A stretch of DNA of 64,000 nt from Planctomycetota bacterium (GTDB lineage Bacteria > Planctomycetota > UBA1135 > GCA-002686595), in contig JAKVCD010000025.1 in the NCBI GenBank assembly GCA_022446815.1, forward strand, positions 32,519-96,518. The letters are read 5' to 3'. Below are positions 8,887-16,359 of the stretch, piece after piece. The notes under the pieces were generated by a model. It was not told the origin of the DNA and ran no database searches. It worked only from the letters and a program-made list of their open reading frames with translations. A program made the position numbers and the translations under genes. Position 1 is the first letter of the stretch. Each line of letters starts with the position of its first letter.

Positions 8887-8915
8887 AGAATGGCGGGGAC
8901 GGAATACCTTGTCAA
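8887..8915 (-). promoter_or_regulatory. Sigma-70-type promoter of the histone-fold gene, with 5-prime UTR hairpin
   Basis: Reading the minus strand, a perfect TTGACA (8915-8910) is followed by a 17-base spacer and CATTCT (8892-8887), a weak -10. The predicted leader of about 85 bases contains a 6-bp hairpin (GGCCCC at 8811-8816 with GGGGCC at 8822-8827) ending 15 bases before the ATG, with a GAGAAGG ribosome site between hairpin and ATG. The strong -35 fits a highly expressed DNA-binding protein. The -10 match is only 3 of 6. Confidence 0.5.
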
Positions 8916-9027
8916 CGAGAAGAATCGACGAATCTCACAGTTTTTAGCGCGTTTCAAGATGGACATTCGAGTCACCCGAAGTCTTCAGATCGTTGGATCT
9001 TCGAGGCTGAATCCGTAGTCTCACAAA

Positions 9028-10263
9028 GTGATTCCCTATCGTGTTTGGGCAGAGGTAGACCTCGATGCCCTGAGCTCTAACCTCGCCGAGATAAGCAGAC
9101 TCGCGGGGCCCGGCGTGGGCACCATGCTCGTGGTCAAGGCGGACGCCTACGGCCACGGCGCGGTTGCGATCGCACACCACGCTGTTCGATGCGGAGTCGC
9201 TGGCTTTGGGGTGGGAACTTCGGCGGAGGCCTTAGAGCTGCGGCTCTCAGGGATCAGACACCCCATCCTAGTCCTTGGGACGGTCGTAGACGGTGAGGTC
9301 CCTGCACTCCTCGGCCACAACGTCGAGATCGGCCTCCACTCGCTTGATCGCGCGCACAAGCTCCAAGTCGAAGGCAGCCGCGCTGGGCTCTTCGCTAGGG
9401 TCCATGTGAACATTGACACGGGCATGAGCCGCCTCGGAGTCAGGCCTCAGAAGGCGCTAGAGCTAATGCGAGCGGTACATGAGGCCTCACACCTCAAGCT
9501 CGCGGGAGTGATGACCCACATCAGCTCCCCAGAGGGCGCGATGGACCCCCGTACAGACGAGCAGGTCCGCATCTTCGAAGAGGTACTTGAGGCAGCGAAG
9601 GCAGAGGGTATGGAGCTCGGCACAGTGCACATCTCCAACTCGGCTGGCCTCTTCACAGGCCTCCATCCGCTGCACGACCTCGTGCGCCCGGGCATCAGCG
9701 CGTTTGGGATCTTGCCCGGGGAGCTCCCTGGCGCAGAGGCGCTTCAGCCGATCCTCGCCCTCAAGAGCCAGATCGTCTTCATGAAGGACGTCCCTAACGG
9801 ACGCGGCGTCGGCTACGGATCGACCTGGCGCGCGAGGGGTGATCGTCGCATCGCCACCGTGCCGGTCGGGTACAACGACGGCGTCTCTTGGCGGCTCAGC
9901 AACCGCGGAGAGGTGCTCATTCGGGGCAAGCGTGCCCCCATCGTCGGGCGCGTCTCAATGGACTACACCACCATCGACATCACCGAGATCCCGGAGGCCT
10001 CCGTAGAGGACGTCGTCACCTTCATCGGCACAGACGGTGATGAGCGGATCAGCGTCGAAGAGATCGCCAGCCTCGCTGAGACTATCGCCTACGAGATCAC
10101 CTGTGCGGTCGGGAGACGGGTGCAGCGGGTCTGCGTCGGCGGACAAGACCTGATCTTGCCCTCGCAACGCCCGACTCAGCAGGCCTCCAGCCCGGCTGCA
10201 CGAAGCTATGAGCCGAAGGTGAGCCCCCCCGCGGATCCCGTCGCGCCACGAGTGAGGAGATGA
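9028..10263 (+). CDS. alr: Alanine racemase
   Basis: A PLP enzyme producing D-alanine for peptidoglycan. The start is GTG (VIPYRVWAEVDLDAL). The PLP lysine is K37 in VVKADAYGHGA, followed by the barrel signatures FARVHVNIDTGMSRLGV, GVMTHISSPE and HISNSAGLF, and the C-terminal domain with GVGYGSTWRA (catalytic Tyr), VPVGYNDGVSW and VGRVSMDYTTID. It is 411 residues; the last 40 are a Pro/Ser/Arg-rich tail beyond the normal end. No Shine-Dalgarno is visible, and a TTGGAT/TAGTCT pair ends only a few bases before the GTG, so the message may be leaderless. An AsmA-like gene starts one base after the stop. Confidence 0.95.
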   Translation: MIPYRVWAEVDLDALSSNLAEISRLAGPGVGTMLVVKADAYGHGAVAIAHHAVRCGVAGFGVGTSAEALELRLSGIRHPILVLGTVVDGEVPALLGHNVEIGLHSLDRAHKLQVEGSRAGLFARVHVNIDTGMSRLGVRPQKALELMRAVHEASHLKLAGVMTHISSPEGAMDPRTDEQVRIFEEVLEAAKAEGMELGTVHISNSAGLFTGLHPLHDLVRPGISAFGILPGELPGAEALQPILALKSQIVFMKDVPNGRGVGYGSTWRARGDRRIATVPVGYNDGVSWRLSNRGEVLIRGKRAPIVGRVSMDYTTIDITEIPEASVEDVVTFIGTDGDERISVEEIASLAETIAYEITCAVGRRVQRVCVGGQDLILPSQRPTQQASSPAARSYEPKVSPPADPVAPRVRR

Positions 10264-10264
10264 G

Positions 10265-13200
10265 TTGAGCGGGTACAAGCGCTTCACCCACTGGCTCCTC
10301 GCTCGCTCAGGGACCCTGGGCTGGGGCACCCTCTTCGCTGGCTTGCTCCTCAGCGCGCTAGAGTGGACAGGCCTCGCAGCCTCTTGGGTTCACCAGATCT
10401 TGTCGGCCCGCCTCTCCGCCATTGGCGGTGAGCTCCGCCTCGGCACAGTGGACTTCCGCTGGTTGGAGCCTGGTCTCGTCCTTGAGGAGATCTCCCTCGT
10501 CACCGAGCGCGAGGTCATCAACGCAGAGCGTCTGCAGGTGGGTTTCGGATGGCAAGGCGGGCTAAGCCTGAGCCCAAACCGAGTCCACCTCGAAGGCGCT
10601 CGCGTCGTCCTCGCACCAGGTCTAACGAATGGAGTCCGCGGGCTCCTTGATGTCGGCGAGTCGGTGAAGACTCAGCCCATTAGAGAGGAGCGCCCGGAGC
10701 TCCCCTTCCTGCCGAATGTCCTCGTCGAAGATCTAACCCTACTGATCGAGACCAGTGACAAAGAACAAGTTGAGGTCCTCCACGTGGACTTCGCGCTCGA
10801 GTCTCTCTCAGGCAGACCGAAGGTCACTGGGCGTGTAGAGACGCCACGGCAGCGCAGCGATGACTCCCCCGGGAGCATCCGGCTCTCGGGAGGCGTGGAC
10901 AACGCTGGCACACTCACCTTGCGCGGTCGCGCGCAGGGCCTCGAGATCAGCCCGAAGGACATCCCTGCGGTCCCAGAGCTCGACCTTGTCCGCGAGTGGC
11001 AGCCCAGTGGGACTTTAGATCTCGAGGCGGAGGTCGTCGTAGATCTCCTGAAGGACTCCTCTCCCCGCGCGACCTTCACCGGACGCCTGAACGATGGAGA
11101 GCTCCTCCCGCCGGAGGCGGTGCGCTTCTTAGACGACTTAGAGATCCTCTATGAGTTGAACTTCGCGCCCACAGATAGCGAGTGGCTTTGGGACACCTCA
11201 GCGTGGCGCGGGATCGCGCGGGCCAGCGGAGAGTTCGCTGGCGAAGGCTTCCAAGCCGGCGGACTCTTAGGAGACGCTGCACGTGAAGACTCACACTTTG
11301 AAGCCTGGCTCAGCCTAGAAGACATCGACCTCAGCGCGCCCCTAGAGCAACTGGCCCCGAACGCCCGCTGGCTTGGAGACCTCGACCTCGCTGCAGCGCC
11401 CCGCGGCGGCTTCTCCGCGCAGATCGCGACCCGGCTTCCACGAGGTGGCGCTGCAACTGAGCAAGCTCAACTGCGACCGGAGATGCTGGTACAGGTGACT
11501 CCACTGCCAGGAACAGAGGTCCAATACTCTGGCTGGCCTTCGAGGACACCTGGCCGCGTGCCTGTCGGCTTCCCGCTCCCTGCCACGCTCCGGCAGGGAT
11601 CTATCACCTACGCTTACACGAGGCGCTTAGCGCGTCGTGGAATCCTCTCGCTTGACCTCGAGTTTGAGCACGCCAGCGGCCCCGGCAGCGTGCGCTACCT
11701 CAAGTGGTCAGCGCCTGTGGACACGCCCCCCTTCGCGAGCGGCTCAGAAGAGCACGTCACGATCAGAGTGCCTCAGCTCGCGGTCGATGAAGAGCTACGA
11801 GGATCTCTACGTGGGCTTGATCCCATCCTAGGGGGCTTGGACATCTGGGAGGAGTACGGCCCATACGGCGGCTCCCTCGGCGCAGACCTGTACCTCGCCA
11901 GACGTCCCGGCGAGTCGGAGCTCGGGGTGAGCCTAGACCTAGAGGTGAGAGGGGTCGACGCCACAGCCCGGGTGTTCCCGGTGCCCGCCGAGGATGTGTC
12001 CGGTTGGATCCAGCTGCGCCGCACGAGCCGTGGTGAGTTTGGCATCGCCTATGCCCTAGGCAGCGCAGCAGGCCCGCCAGAGTTCCAGCTCAGCGGGCGT
12101 GAGCGGAACCGCAGGCGCCCTGATGGGGATGGCCGAGAGCGCGTCATCAGCACCCTCGAGCTCAGCGCAGAGCGCCTCGATGTGAACGGACCGGTCTTTG
12201 AGGTGTTGGGCGAAGAGACGCGCGCCACCATCAAGGACTTGGTCTTGACCGGAGAGGTTGATGTAGAGCTGGCGACCTACGCTGGCGGGAGCTATCAGCG
12301 CTCGCTTGAGGTGCGCCCGAGCGGAAGGGTGAGCGCTGCTCCTGAAGCGTTCCCCGAACCCGTTGAAGAGCTCCACGGGACCCTGAGGGTCTCTTGGAAT
12401 GACGGCGCTCCAGAGGGAGAGCCCGACACCCGTGTCTGGGCGCCAGGCGTCCAGGGGCGCGGACCGAACGGCGAGCACGTCAGCTTCCAAGGCGGCGGCT
12501 CCGCGCTCCGTTGGAGCGGGACCGTGCAGAGCGCTGGGCTCAAGGCCTCGCTGTGGGAGGCCTCAGACAGCCTCAAGGCTGCGACCACGGACGAGAGCGA
12601 GCTCTCTCTCAGCGGCTTCGTCGACATCGAAGCGATCTTCGGAAGAGAGCCCGAAGAGCAGCTAGAAGGAGACGAGGCCTGGGACTCCACCGTTGAGGTG
12701 AGCTTGCGCTCAAACGCGCTCATGGATGGAGAGCGGCCGCTCCTCAAGGAGCTTGAAGGTGAGCTTATCATGGGGTCAGGGCAGATCGAGGCGCCCCTGA
12801 TCAGCGGCCGACTCAGCGAGACGACCGTGCTCCTCGAGGACCTGACGCTCGTGAGCAGCCCTGAAGAGCTCAACGTCAGGACGAAGGTGAGCGCGACCGG
12901 CGTACCGCTGGACACGAAGCACATGCAGGCGCTGCTAGAGGAGGAGCTGCTCAGCTCGCTCATCGAGGAGCTCGGGCTGCGAGGCACTGTCGACGTAGAG
13001 CAGGGCACACTAGACCTGCGAGTCGATCAGAAAGGCGGGCGCGAGGTTCAATTCGGCGGTGATCTGACCCTGACAGACATGGCCCTCGAGGCGGGGCTCC
13101 CCGTCGTAGTGCAGTCCGCACGCGCGCACGTCTACGACCTCGTGCTCGAAGACGGCAAGCTCAGAGGGTGGGGAAGGATCGAGAACCTCTACGGCGACTG

Positions 13201-13969
13201 CTTCGGGAGTGAGCTCGGCCCCGCCTCCGCTCTCGTGTCCTACGTCGGAGGGGTCCTCTCCGTCGAGGACTTCAGCGGCTCCTTCGAGCGTGGAGATATC
13301 CGCCCCCTAGATCAGGACTCTGAGCCCCTGACTGCGGCCAGAGGGCGTCCCGCCTTACGCATCGAGCTCCGCCCCCCCTTCGCCTATCAAGCCTCGCTCG
13401 CAGTCGAGGACGTGGACGCTTCGCGCTGGATCAACGGAATTTCGTCCGACTCGGTCACGAGCACCGGGACCCTCAGCGTCAAGGCGGAGCTAGACGGCAA
13501 CCTCAGCTCTCTTGTCGACACCAGAGCCCGAGGCACGATCCACCTAGAGCGCTCGAGACTCTGGGCGATCCCTCTCTTCCGAGAGCTCCTGCGCGAATTC
13601 GGCTTGGACTACACCGTGATGTTCGACGAGGTCCACTTTCGCTTCGATCTCGCAGACGAGGTCATAAGCATGGAGGGCCTGGAGGTCCGCAGCCCCCTCC
13701 TCAAACTCGTGGGTGAGGGGTCGCTGGACATGATGGGCCGCCTCAACCACGACCTTGAGGTGCACTACAGCATCGTCGACAGGATCACGCCCTTCCGGCG
13801 CCTCTTCTACATGATCCAGAACGTCTTCGTCTCAGTCTCCATCCGCGGAGACCTCTCACGACCCGTGGTCCGTCTCAACAACGGGCTGCTCTCGGTGTTC
13901 AACAGTGAGCCCGAGCCGGGGCTAAACCTCCCATTGCCTGGACTCTCGCCGCTCCCGCCGCGCTTCTGA
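10265..13969 (+). CDS. Large AsmA/YhdP-like envelope protein
   Basis: A 1234-residue protein with one N-terminal membrane anchor (about residues 18-40) and then a long beta-strand-rich extracytoplasmic body. The ending, with LLKLVGEGSLDMMGRLNHDL followed by an R-x-L-F helix and IRGDLSRPVVRL, is the characteristic C-terminus of AsmA-like/DUF3971 proteins. These are thought to form bridge-like grooves carrying phospholipids between the inner and outer membranes. Other AsmA-like signs are the opening GGELRLGTVDFRWLEPGLVLEEISL and repeated L-x-G-x-V/L-D-[VL] strands. The start is TTG, one base after alr, with GAGG upstream. The lipid-transfer role is inferred from the family. Confidence 0.75.
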   Translation: MSGYKRFTHWLLARSGTLGWGTLFAGLLLSALEWTGLAASWVHQILSARLSAIGGELRLGTVDFRWLEPGLVLEEISLVTEREVINAERLQVGFGWQGGLSLSPNRVHLEGARVVLAPGLTNGVRGLLDVGESVKTQPIREERPELPFLPNVLVEDLTLLIETSDKEQVEVLHVDFALESLSGRPKVTGRVETPRQRSDDSPGSIRLSGGVDNAGTLTLRGRAQGLEISPKDIPAVPELDLVREWQPSGTLDLEAEVVVDLLKDSSPRATFTGRLNDGELLPPEAVRFLDDLEILYELNFAPTDSEWLWDTSAWRGIARASGEFAGEGFQAGGLLGDAAREDSHFEAWLSLEDIDLSAPLEQLAPNARWLGDLDLAAAPRGGFSAQIATRLPRGGAATEQAQLRPEMLVQVTPLPGTEVQYSGWPSRTPGRVPVGFPLPATLRQGSITYAYTRRLARRGILSLDLEFEHASGPGSVRYLKWSAPVDTPPFASGSEEHVTIRVPQLAVDEELRGSLRGLDPILGGLDIWEEYGPYGGSLGADLYLARRPGESELGVSLDLEVRGVDATARVFPVPAEDVSGWIQLRRTSRGEFGIAYALGSAAGPPEFQLSGRERNRRRPDGDGRERVISTLELSAERLDVNGPVFEVLGEETRATIKDLVLTGEVDVELATYAGGSYQRSLEVRPSGRVSAAPEAFPEPVEELHGTLRVSWNDGAPEGEPDTRVWAPGVQGRGPNGEHVSFQGGGSALRWSGTVQSAGLKASLWEASDSLKAATTDESELSLSGFVDIEAIFGREPEEQLEGDEAWDSTVEVSLRSNALMDGERPLLKELEGELIMGSGQIEAPLISGRLSETTVLLEDLTLVSSPEELNVRTKVSATGVPLDTKHMQALLEEELLSSLIEELGLRGTVDVEQGTLDLRVDQKGGREVQFGGDLTLTDMALEAGLPVVVQSARAHVYDLVLEDGKLRGWGRIENLYGDCFGSELGPASALVSYVGGVLSVEDFSGSFERGDIRPLDQDSEPLTAARGRPALRIELRPPFAYQASLAVEDVDASRWINGISSDSVTSTGTLSVKAELDGNLSSLVDTRARGTIHLERSRLWAIPLFRELLREFGLDYTVMFDEVHFRFDLADEVISMEGLEVRSPLLKLVGEGSLDMMGRLNHDLEVHYSIVDRITPFRRLFYMIQNVFVSVSIRGDLSRPVVRLNNGLLSVFNSEPEPGLNLPLPGLSPLPPRF

Positions 13970-13990
13970 GTTCAGTACCCTGCCCACCTC

Positions 13991-15052
13991 ATGCCTTCCA
14001 CCGAGTTCTACTCTGTCCTCCTCGCCGGCGGCAGCGGCACGCGCTTCTGGCCAGCGAGTCGCCGCTCTCATCCGAAGCAGCTCCTCAAACTCCTGGACGG
14101 CCAGTCGCTCTTGCGAGCGACCCTCGAGAGGCAAGGAGACCTGGTCGATCCGGAGCACGCCTTGGTGCTCACCTCCGCCGCGCTGTCTGCCCCGTGCCAA
14201 GCAGATCTCAACGAGCTGCCCGCATCTAACTTCTTCGCGGAACCTGTCGGGCGAAACACAGCAGCGAGCGTCGCCTGGGCTGCTGTAGAGGTCGCGCGCC
14301 GGAACCCCGAGGCTGTCTTCGCCGTGCTCCCAGCCGACCACGTCATCCCCGACAGCGAGAGCTATCGGGTCTCCATGCGCGCCGCTATCGAGGTCGCATC
14401 CAAAGAGGACGTGCTCGTGACCTTTGGGATCCAGCCCACGTATCCCGCCACGGGCTATGGATACATCGAAGCTGCCGGAGAGAGTGACGAGAGAGGCTTC
14501 CAAGAGGTCGTGCGCTTTGTGGAGAAGCCTGACGGCGCGCGCGCGCGAGAGTTCCTCAGCGCGGGTAACTTCCTCTGGAACTCAGGGATGTTCGTTTGGC
14601 GCGCCGAGGTGATCCTCGAGGCCTTCAGAGCGCACGCCCCCGATGTCCTAGAGCCCATCGAGCGTGGCGCGAGCGCTGGAGACGTCGCAGCTGCCTTCCC
14701 CGAGGCGCCGGCGCTCCCTGTGGACATGGCCATCCTCGAGCGCGCCGACAACGTGCGCGTCCTCCCCATCTCTTGGCCATGGAGCGATCTCGGCGCCTGG
14801 CCAAGCCTCCCCGAAGTCCTCGGGACAGACGAACAGGGGAACTGCACAGCTGGCGGCGCAGAGCTCATCGCAGAAGACTCGCGCGACTGCGTTGTGTTCT
14901 CTGAAGGAGAAGAGCGCGTAGCCCTCCTAGGGGTCGAGGGCCTTGTGGTCGTCCGCTCCGCCGGTGTCACCCTCGTTTGCCCCGCAGAGCGCGCGCAAGA
15001 GGTGCGCCAAATCGTGGATCGCTTGGGCGACGAGGCGCCAGAGCTCCTTTGA
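13991..15052 (+). CDS. manC: Mannose-1-phosphate guanylyltransferase
   Basis: Makes GDP-mannose from GTP and mannose-1-P for glycan synthesis. The nucleotidyltransferase signature LLAGGSGTRFWPASRRSHPKQLL is at residues 10-32, then PVGRNTAASVAWAA, VLPADHVI, the FGIQPTYPATGYGYIE loop, FVEKPD and the GNFLWNSGMFVWRA motif specific to the GMP family, then WSDLGAW. It is 353 residues: the transferase domain plus a short beta-helix, without the C-terminal isomerase domain of bifunctional ManC/AlgA. It is followed by ruvX with a TTGA overlap. The symbol is by family; substrate specificity was not tested. Confidence 0.92.
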   Translation: MPSTEFYSVLLAGGSGTRFWPASRRSHPKQLLKLLDGQSLLRATLERQGDLVDPEHALVLTSAALSAPCQADLNELPASNFFAEPVGRNTAASVAWAAVEVARRNPEAVFAVLPADHVIPDSESYRVSMRAAIEVASKEDVLVTFGIQPTYPATGYGYIEAAGESDERGFQEVVRFVEKPDGARAREFLSAGNFLWNSGMFVWRAEVILEAFRAHAPDVLEPIERGASAGDVAAAFPEAPALPVDMAILERADNVRVLPISWPWSDLGAWPSLPEVLGTDEQGNCTAGGAELIAEDSRDCVVFSEGEERVALLGVEGLVVVRSAGVTLVCPAERAQEVRQIVDRLGDEAPELL

Positions 15053-15483
15053 GCCCTGCTGCCGCGGTCATCGCCGTCGACCACGGGACCAAGAAGACGG
15101 GCTTCGCGTCCACGGACGCCCTGCGCACCGCCCAGTGGCCCTTGGAAGCGTGGCATGGGCCGGGAGACAGCGAAGAGCTCCTCGACCACATCTCATCCCT
15201 CGTCGAGGAGCGAAGCGCCGCCACCCTGCTCGTCGGGCTCCCGCTGAACATGGACAGCACCGAGGGTGGTCAGGCCCGCGCAGTGCGGGTGTTCATCGAG
15301 CGCGCTCAGGCCCGGCTCAAGGGCGTAGAGGTCATCGCTTGGGATGAGCGCCTTACAACGCGTGAAGCAGAGGTCCTCTTGCGAGAGGCTGGCTTTCGCG
15401 GTGAAGACATGAAGGCGCGCCGTGACAGCTGGAGCGCCTTGGTCCTGCTGCGAGACTGGCTCGAGAGCGGCGAGCCCCGCTAG
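15049..15483 (+). CDS. ruvX: Putative Holliday junction resolvase / pre-16S rRNA nuclease YqgF
   Basis: An RNase H-fold nuclease, thought to act in 5-prime maturation of 16S rRNA. The first acidic residue is in VIAVDHGTKKTGFA, the second region is LLVGLPLNMDSTEGGQARAVRVF, and the last is WDERLTTREAE, all canonical. I start at the TTG that overlaps the upstream stop as TTGA, giving 144 residues, the usual family length. A longer frame opening 72 bases upstream would overlap the guanylyltransferase gene and add an Arg-rich leader with no family support. Its stop shares CTAG with the convergent gene. Confidence 0.9.
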   Translation: MSPAAAVIAVDHGTKKTGFASTDALRTAQWPLEAWHGPGDSEELLDHISSLVEERSAATLLVGLPLNMDSTEGGQARAVRVFIERAQARLKGVEVIAWDERLTTREAEVLLREAGFRGEDMKARRDSWSALVLLRDWLESGEPR

Positions 15484-16358
15484 GCCTTGAGCCAAGCGAG
15501 GAGGTCTGCGATGACCTCGTCACGCACCGCGTCATGGAAGAGGTGGTGCTTCCCTTCGGGATAGGCCTTCAACTCAACGCCCGCTTGTTCTCGAGCTGCG
15601 GGCCAGTCCGTAGCGCCGATGGCGTCCGCCCCGCCGAGCTGGACGAGGGTCGGGAGGCCAGTGCCGCGTAGCAATCTATCCGCCTCTTCCGCGAGCCGCG
15701 CGAACTCCTCCCCTGCCCTCAGGGTGACGACGTCGTGTACGAGTTCGTCCGCAGACCAAGCACGCGCAGCCTCGGCGTCTGCACAGACGTCTTGTGAGTT
15801 CCGCCCGAGGCTGCCCTCTGCGTCTGGGCTGACCTTTCCGAGCATCTTGCCGAGGAAGCCCTTCTTCCCTTCGGGGAGGGTCTGCTTGGGGCTGAGCTCC
15901 GGCGCGACGAGCACGAGGCGCTCGACGAGGCCAGGCCTGTCAGCACAGAGCGCGAGCGCTTGCAAGGCGCCGCGGCCAACACCGATCAGAGTCTTTGGGG
16001 CGCCGACGAGTCGGTAGGCGAGATGCTGCAGGACCTCGTCGAGGTCCCTCACGATCTCCTTCCGTCCCGCAGAGTGCCCGCGCGCACCTTCGGTCTTGCC
16101 GTGCCCGCGCATGTCCGGGAGCGCTACCGCGTAGCCCTCCTCGGCGAGGAGCCCAGCGAGCCCCTCGTAGCGGCCGCCATGGTCTGCCGCGTCGTGTACA
16201 ACCGCCACGATGCCCTTCGGCTCCCCACGCGCAGCGATCTCGAGGACATGGAAGAGAACGAGCCCTTCCGCCGTGTGACTCAAACCTGCTGCGACATCAC
16301 CCTCTGCGTCCGACTCGCGGAGTTCTAGGTAGGTCGCGAATGATTCCAGCTCACTCAT
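15480..16358 (-). CDS. Alpha/beta-hydrolase of monoacylglycerol-lipase type, nucleophile lost
   Basis: A 292-residue alpha/beta-hydrolase. The core matches the monoglyceride lipase/lysophospholipase family: VAVVHDAADHGGRYEGLA (oxyanion-loop strand), VALPDMRGHGKTEGARGH, a lid insertion, LPTLVQLGGADAI (acid strand) and YPEGKHHLFHD (catalytic His). The nucleophile elbow, normally G-H-S-M-G, reads G-V-G-R-G, so the serine is a glycine, and the usual H-G of the oxyanion loop is H-D. The enzyme is therefore probably inactive as an esterase. The ATG at 16358 lies one base past the upstream stop, so it is coupled to the VWA/HEAT gene. A longer reading upstream runs into that gene and was not used. 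Confidence 0.75.
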   Translation of the reverse strand: MSELESFATYLELRESDAEGDVAAGLSHTAEGLVLFHVLEIAARGEPKGIVAVVHDAADHGGRYEGLAGLLAEEGYAVALPDMRGHGKTEGARGHSAGRKEIVRDLDEVLQHLAYRLVGAPKTLIGVGRGALQALALCADRPGLVERLVLVAPELSPKQTLPEGKKGFLGKMLGKVSPDAEGSLGRNSQDVCADAEAARAWSADELVHDVVTLRAGEEFARLAEEADRLLRGTGLPTLVQLGGADAIGATDWPAAREQAGVELKAYPEGKHHLFHDAVRDEVIADLLAWLKA

Positions 16359-16359
16359 G

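Noticed and set aside
14977..15048. Longer N-terminus for RuvX
   Set aside because: It would overlap the guanylyltransferase gene by 76 bases and adds only an Arg-rich leader; the TTGA-overlapping TTG gives the normal family length.
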